DNA of 19,173 bases from CAYSIX01 sp964431205 (GTDB lineage Bacteria; Planctomycetota; Phycisphaerae; Phycisphaerales; Phycisphaeraceae), in assembly GCA_964431205.1 (NCBI GenBank), contig CAYSIX010000057.1, forward strand, positions 1 to 19,173. The letters are read 5' to 3'. Both the position numbers and the translations under genes were made by a program. This document shows positions 15,731 through 19,173 of the stretch, in pieces (within the stretch, counting starts at the first letter, position 1; the number at the start of each line of letters is the position of its first letter). Below the pieces are notes generated by a model. The model saw only the letters and a program-made list of their open reading frames with translations, was not told where the DNA came from and did no database searches.

Positions 15731-16106
15731 GGGGCCGACCGGTATCGACCGGACAGGGAAGGCTTGTGGTGGCGCGCCGAGGTGCACGTTGGCCTCGTTA
15801 AACCACGTGCAACACTATAAATGCCAACGATTCCATCGCTGGTCGGATCGGCTTCGCGCCGGTCCGCATGGCTGCCTAAAGAGCAGTCGCATCGTCGGGT
15901 GGCTCGTCTGCGGCCGCTCGTCGGTGAATGAACAGCAGACTCGTCCAAGGCCTGAGTCTCAGGGGCCGCGGGCTAAAACTCACTGAGGCTGGGTGACGCG
16001 GAGGCGGTCGCGAGCCGCCGGATCACCGAGATCAAAGCCGCGACTACGCGTGTAGAAGCCGCAGGCTGACTGTCACGGGACGGGGGTTCGAATCCCCCCG
16101 GCTCCA
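15731..16106 (+). ncRNA. ssrA: tmRNA (transfer-messenger RNA)
   Basis: tmRNA with SmpB rescues ribosomes stalled on broken messages and tags the product for proteolysis. The 376-nt gene starts GGGGCCGACCGGTATCGACCGG and ends with T-arm text GGGGGTTCGAATCCCCC followed by CGGCTCCA. The ends GGGGCCG and CGGCTCC pair as the acceptor stem with one G-U, and CCA is encoded. Pseudoknot PK1 is visible: CGAGG (15778-15782) pairs with CCTCG (15793-15797) while TGCACGT (15783-15789) pairs with ACGTGCA (15805-15811). The tag frame begins 11 nt later. It is a one-piece tmRNA, not the permuted two-piece form. Own promoter upstream and hairpin terminator downstream. Confidence 0.96.
15823..15879 (+). other. 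tmRNA tag reading frame, 18 codons plus TAA
   Basis: From the resume codon GCC the frame reads ANDSIAGRIGFAPVRMAA and then TAA. The opening AND matches common tags such as that of E. coli. The spacing of 11 nt after PK1 agrees with known tmRNAs. The tag is longer than the usual 8-15 residues, holds two arginines, and ends RMAA where most tags end in ALAA or LAA. Confidence 0.82.
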
Positions 16107-16143
16107 TTCGACTCGGCCGCTAACTGCCGAGCGTTCGAAATCG

Positions 16144-16170
16144 GCCCACCGTCGTGAGGCGGTGGGCTTT
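16144..16170 (+). terminator. intrinsic terminator after tmRNA
   Basis: GCCCACCG (16144-16151) and CGGTGGGC (16160-16167) form a perfect 8-bp stem with an 8-nt loop, followed by TTT. Position 38 nt after the mature tmRNA end fits a terminator for that gene. Confidence 0.7.
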
Positions 16171-16231
16171 CGATTGCTCGCGATACCAATGCAATCCGTC
16201 TGGCCGTTATCAGTCCCTGTATGATGCGGGG

Positions 16232-16933
16232 GTGTTTTCTCAATTACAGGTCGATCGGCTGACGTTTCTCCTCTGCGATGGCTGGGTTCAGGAACGAGAT
16301 GACGAGGATTACACCGCCTCATGGCGCGTGTTCGCCGAACACGTCGCTCAGATTACCTGTCCGTTCGAACTGCATTGTCTTGCTGCCAATCTGAATTGGG
16401 ATTATGGCTTTGCGGGATTGCGCACCGTCGCACGGCATGGGAATTGTGATCGTGGCACGATCCTGATGCTGTACTGGCTTGGTGAGCCGACTGATCAGCC
16501 AGTCGATGAGGATCACGCCGCATTTCTGTCGGAGCTGGAGTCCCGGTACAAGCAGCTTCCACCGGTCACGATCGCTTGGACGCCGTTACGCGATAGTAGA
16601 ATACAGGAGTCGGTTCGCATCGTCCCGAGCGAGATGCGCCACCCCACATTTGGATATGATCTGGCTCCGCTGGTTGAAACAGTGCGACTCCTAGTGGCGG
16701 TCAAGTGGTTCGAGAAGGGGGCGTTGTCCAGTCGCGAGCTGCTATCTTCATTTTCTGTTAGGACGCCTGGTGTGGACGAGCGTTTCGTCGCGACGGTTCG
16801 CAGACTGAGAGGCAAGGTGTACGCGATTGGAGACTCGCGCGAAGCGGACCAGCGTCAACTTGAAAACCTGCGTGCCGCGATCCTCGAGGCCGGGATGTTA
16901 GACAAATCGCATAACGAGGGGTCGTCGCCATGA
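16232..16933 (+). CDS. DUF4274-like domain protein
   Basis: A 233-residue protein of unknown function when read from GTG 16232. Residues about 31-85 (WRVFAEHVAQITCPFELHCLA, then NLNWDYGF and CDRGTILMLYWLGEP) resemble the DUF4274 pattern of a tryptophan-proline-leucine-histidine start, a NWDxGF core and a CDxGTxLxxFY end. The remainder has no recognised domain; no signal peptide or membrane segment is seen. The open frame extends back to GTG 16154, but that codon sits in the tmRNA terminator loop, so 16232 or another non-ATG codon is more likely; the start is uncertain. GC is visibly lower than in upstream genes. Its stop overlaps the next ATG (ATGA, 16930-16933), indicating a two-gene operon. 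Confidence 0.6.
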   Translation: MFSQLQVDRLTFLLCDGWVQERDDEDYTASWRVFAEHVAQITCPFELHCLAANLNWDYGFAGLRTVARHGNCDRGTILMLYWLGEPTDQPVDEDHAAFLSELESRYKQLPPVTIAWTPLRDSRIQESVRIVPSEMRHPTFGYDLAPLVETVRLLVAVKWFEKGALSSRELLSSFSVRTPGVDERFVATVRRLRGKVYAIGDSREADQRQLENLRAAILEAGMLDKSHNEGSSP

Positions 16934-17586
16934 CATCAAAGGATGAACCGGTGATGAGCGAGGCGGAGTGGGCCCGTTTCATGCAGCGCAGCGACGCGAG
17001 GGCGGCGCGGTATCAGGAGTTGCTGGAGACGCTGCTGGATCACCCCGATCGTGATGCGCTGATCGCACAGGAAATGGGCTGGGACGCCGAGCCGGCGGAC
17101 ACGGAAGGACCCGCGGATGAGCTGGCTCATGCGGACGTGCGGGCGTGGGCTCCACCGACGGCCGAATCATACGACGTTGAGGCCGATGAGGGCGGCCCTG
17201 AAACAATTCGCTGCTTTGTGCTCGCCCGTGCCTACGGGTTGAAGGCGCTTCGGTTGCTTGAACCATGCCTCGATGCCGCAGGCTTCGCGCCGACGGACGA
17301 TCGGTCCGAGCGGATCGAGTCGCTGTTGACCAATTCGCTGATCCCCGCCGCCCGGATCGGCGGCGGCCATGGGATGGGCTACGAGCCCGAGGTGCTCGGC
17401 GGCCACGTCGTCTGCTGCCGTCAGGCCCTCGAGGCGGCGGAGTCGGCCCGCGAGGATCTTCGCTGCCTCGAAACGCACGGGCACCTGCCGACCGCGGTGA
17501 TATACCGGCTGAAGCCGCGCCTCGACGTCCTGGTGGACGCGATCGAAGAGCGGCTGGCGGCATTGCGAGCACGGGTTGTTCAGTGA
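16930..17586 (+). CDS. hypothetical protein, coupled to the DUF4274-like gene
   Basis: A 218-residue protein that I do not recognise. It has an acidic N-terminal third (long D/E/A-rich stretch about 48-90), then a more regular mainly helical part including CFVLARAYGLKALRLLEPCLDAAGF, a Gly-rich GGGHGMGYEPEVLGG turn, a VVCCRQALEAAESAREDLRCLETHG helix and a closing YRLKPRLDVLVDAIEERLAALRARVV helix. No transmembrane segment or signal peptide. The ATG at 16930 overlaps the previous stop by ATGA, making it likely to be translated with that protein; a second ATG (MSEAEW, 16954) is an alternative start. A partner or shared complex with the DUF4274-like protein is a guess from the coupling. Confidence 0.7.
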   Translation: MTSKDEPVMSEAEWARFMQRSDARAARYQELLETLLDHPDRDALIAQEMGWDAEPADTEGPADELAHADVRAWAPPTAESYDVEADEGGPETIRCFVLARAYGLKALRLLEPCLDAAGFAPTDDRSERIESLLTNSLIPAARIGGGHGMGYEPEVLGGHVVCCRQALEAAESAREDLRCLETHGHLPTAVIYRLKPRLDVLVDAIEERLAALRARVVQ

Positions 17587-17802
17587 TTATTGCTTTCACG
17601 CATGGGGCATCAGCCACGACGCGGCGACAACAAGCGCTCACATCGCCAATTCATGGCTGTGCGCGGTGACGGGCGCGATGGTCGTCCTGCGTGCTTTGTT
17701 CGGGTAGCTCGGCGCAAGCCTCACCCTACTCATCGCCTCGGCAAGCGCACGATCGACTTCGCCCGTGGGACGCGAAAACGACAGCCGTTATCCAGATGAC
17801 AT
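17587..17802. other. no gene recognised
   Basis: This stretch between the hypothetical gene and the lipoprotein promoter has small open frames (for example 17590-17799, plus) with no protein-like character or ribosome site. It contains a GGC-GCAA-GCC mini-hairpin (17711-17720) in a segment partly repeated after the lipoprotein gene. Confidence 0.5.
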
Positions 17803-17838
17803 GTACGTCTTGGACGTACCCTCGCTCAACGCTAAAAT
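17803..17838 (+). promoter_or_regulatory. promoter with inverted repeat over the -35 box, upstream of the lipoprotein gene
   Basis: TTGGAC (17810-17815) and TAAAAT (17833-17838; 5 of 6) are 17 bp apart, giving a start near 17845 and a leader of about 43 nt. A perfect 7-bp inverted repeat, GTACGTC TTG GACGTAC (17803-17819), covers the -35 box, the classic position of a repressor site. Confidence 0.5.
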
Positions 17839-17887
17839 AGATCGGTCATACGGGATTCAGGTCACTCTTGATGACGGAGGCGACTGC

Positions 17888-18649
17888 ATGTCCGCTCTCT
17901 TTCGACTTTGGTTCCTGTTGGTGGCGGTCTGCGGTATAGGGTGCGTTGACCACAGACCATGGCGAACCATGCATCAGCCGCATGCGCCCTGGGTCGGCCC
18001 CCAAAGCCGTGCGGAGTTTCAGGAACGCATTAGCGCTTTTTACATTCCCTTTCTTCCGATCCCACCTGCTGGTTGGTGGGAGTATCGGTACATGGATCCA
18101 AGCGAGAGCGAGGTGTTTGATCCGGTGGAGGTGGGACGGCGTGCGGAAGCTTTTCTGCGGAGGAATGCGCAGTTCGAAGTCCAGCTCGAACCGTCGTACC
18201 GCGACAATCCTCGTTTCGTGGCGCAGTTTGAGCGCTGGCGGGAAGGTACAAAGCCGGACTTCGACATTCCTCTGGTGACACCTTTCCGGATGACCTTGGT
18301 CTGCCTGGATCCCGTTGTGGTGTTCCGCACCGAGGAGATGTCGACGTATCAAGCACATCCTTTCTTGATGCTGATTGCTCCAGATCCCGACCACCACTCG
18401 CCAGATGATGCTGGTTCGGTTAACGATGCGGAATTCTTGACTCACGATCAGCCGGTTTTACCAGGAGGTGTGATCCCACGTACCCGACTGAAGGCGACAA
18501 GGCACGTCGAGTGGTTTTCGCCGACTCTCGAGAAGGGGCTGACACCGCTCAAATTCGATGCCAACGCAAGAGCCGAAATAGCCGTCCCTTGGGGCCGGCT
18601 GTTGGTGAGTTGGGACGGCGAGCGACTGGAAGTACAGGCAGAACGTTAA
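17888..18649 (+). CDS. probable lipoprotein of unknown function
   Basis: A 253-residue protein with an N-terminal signal: MSALFRLWFLLVAVCGIGC, hydrophobic after one Arg, ending in a lipobox-like GIGC with C19 as the probable lipidated residue. The mature part is rich in aromatic and proline residues (FYIPFLPIPPAGWWEYRYM early on) and later has predicted beta-rich text such as FRMTLVCLDPVVVFRTEEM and a closing VPWGRLLVSWDGERLEV. No family was recognised. The start is well supported: GGAGG (17876-17880) sits 7 nt before the ATG, and the signal peptide begins there, although the frame stays open back to 17765. GC is lower than in the upstream chromosome. It has its own promoter and no evident operon partner. 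Confidence 0.78.
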   Translation: MSALFRLWFLLVAVCGIGCVDHRPWRTMHQPHAPWVGPQSRAEFQERISAFYIPFLPIPPAGWWEYRYMDPSESEVFDPVEVGRRAEAFLRRNAQFEVQLEPSYRDNPRFVAQFERWREGTKPDFDIPLVTPFRMTLVCLDPVVVFRTEEMSTYQAHPFLMLIAPDPDHHSPDDAGSVNDAEFLTHDQPVLPGGVIPRTRLKATRHVEWFSPTLEKGLTPLKFDANARAEIAVPWGRLLVSWDGERLEVQAER

Positions 18650-18947
18650 CACGACGACGGGGCAAGCCGCGCCCTGCCCATCCCCATCGCCTCGATGCGC
18701 GTCCGATTGGCACCGTTCGCGGTTCAGTTGGCTTCCGTCGTCAGCGTCTGGCGCAGTCGGTCGATCTCGGTCGGGATGCGGTCGGAGCGACGACGTGGAT
18801 CCCGACTACCTCCAACACGCCTGACGCCGGGCCCTGCACGATCAGAAGCAGCCCGACCTGCCCTGAAACGCGTGAACCGATCCTGCTCTGCGAAGAAGCG
18901 CTTCGCCAAGCAGCAAGATCTCATAACCTGATCGATCTATTTTGTTC
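18650..18947. other. no gene recognised
   Basis: Short overlapping frames on both strands (for example 18724-18924, minus) lack family similarity, ribosome sites or sensible starts. A weak GGGCA/TGCCC hairpin (18660-18679) follows the lipoprotein gene without a T tract. Nothing else is visible. Confidence 0.5.
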
Positions 18948-18976
18948 TTGACCGGGGCGGGGCCGGTTGTCATACT
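18948..18976 (+). promoter_or_regulatory. promoter ahead of the terminal noncoding region
   Basis: TTGACC (18948-18953; 5 of 6) and CATACT (18971-18976; 4 of 6) are separated by exactly 17 bp, predicting a start near 18983. No open frame with a ribosome site follows within the window. Confidence 0.55.
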
Positions 18977-18982
18977 GTTTCT

Positions 18983-19173
18983 ACGTGATTCGGGGGGTGG
19001 GCGGTCTCCGGGCTGCAAGACCGCTTCCAGCGGGCGAATACGGAAGGCTCGGATGGTGAACGGGTTGGCTCACACACCGATCTGGAGCGCGAGCAACCCT
19101 CGTAGGTTTCGATTCATCCCTAGTGTACCCCGCCTAACGGTCTATGACTTATTCAACGCCTTTCGCGCCCGCT
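18983..19173 (+). ncRNA. candidate structured noncoding RNA (may run past window end)
   Basis: The sequence after the promoter folds well by eye. GCGGTCT (19001-19007) pairs perfectly with AGACCGC (19018-19024). Next, TCCAG (19026-19030) pairs with CTGGA (19082-19086), enclosing TCGG (19049-19052) with CCGA (19077-19080) and GTGA (19056-19059) with TCAC (19070-19073) in one long hairpin. AACC/GGTT arms follow around 19096-19109. I compared it from memory with 6S, RNase P, SRP RNA and tRNAs and saw no clear match. It could also be the leader of a gene beyond the edge. Confidence 0.4.

Noticed and set aside
15729..15986. An 85-codon plus-strand frame inside the tmRNA gene
   Set aside because: The sequence is accounted for by tmRNA ends, pseudoknot and tag frame, and this frame differs from the tag frame.
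17590..17799. A 69-codon plus-strand frame after the hypothetical gene
   Set aside because: No ribosome site, strongly basic low-complexity text and no similarity; it also runs up to the lipoprotein promoter.
18511..18951. Overlapping frames at the end of and after the lipoprotein gene
   Set aside because: They overlap a well-supported gene in another frame or lack starts and ribosome sites.
19100..19125. A T-arm-like GGTTTCGATTCATCCC that might mark a tRNA or an att copy of the tmRNA end
   Set aside because: The flanks do not pair as a T stem, no acceptor or anticodon arm fits, and identity to the tmRNA end is too low for an att duplication.
1..19173. CRISPR arrays, insertion sequences, rRNA or tRNA genes
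   Set aside because: No regularly spaced repeats, transposase motifs or rRNA segments were seen, and no tRNA cloverleaf apart from the tRNA-like part of tmRNA.

Overview
The window is GC-rich bacterial DNA, dense with genes for most of its length. Gene content and the long antisense open frames typical of high GC fit a planctomycete-like bacterium, possibly of the Phycisphaerae. That is an impression from gene style; no rRNA marker is present, so the assignment is tentative.

Positions 1-15666 look like ordinary chromosome. In order they hold: the 5' part of a UDP-glucose/nucleotide-sugar dehydrogenase gene (minus); a small cysteine-free ArsR-type regulator (minus), divergent from a ferredoxin-type assimilatory sulfite reductase (plus) across an AT-rich region with three palindromes; an acyltransferase-3 membrane protein; a beta-hydroxyacid dehydrogenase (minus), divergent from purF; an M32 carboxypeptidase; a tightly packed sugar cassette (PIG-L deacetylase, GT4 glycosyltransferase, 20-codon bridging ORF, six-hairpin glycosidase); a frameshifted DUF72 gene; an aconitase of the single-chain ~650-residue type; and a phosphoribosyltransferase.

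Positions 15682-16170 hold a complete tmRNA gene: a good promoter, encoded CCA, a visible pseudoknot before the resume codon, an unusual 18-residue tag ending in RMAA, and a downstream terminator hairpin.

From 16171 to the end the character changes. GC drops visibly, coding becomes sparse and the genes are poorly known: a DUF4274-like protein overlapping an unrecognised protein, then a probable lipoprotein whose promoter carries a perfect inverted repeat over its -35 box. tmRNA genes are common integration sites, so this may be accessory DNA, but no integrase or att duplication is visible. The window ends in a promoter followed by about 190 nt of hairpin-rich, apparently noncoding sequence, the best candidate here for an undescribed RNA.
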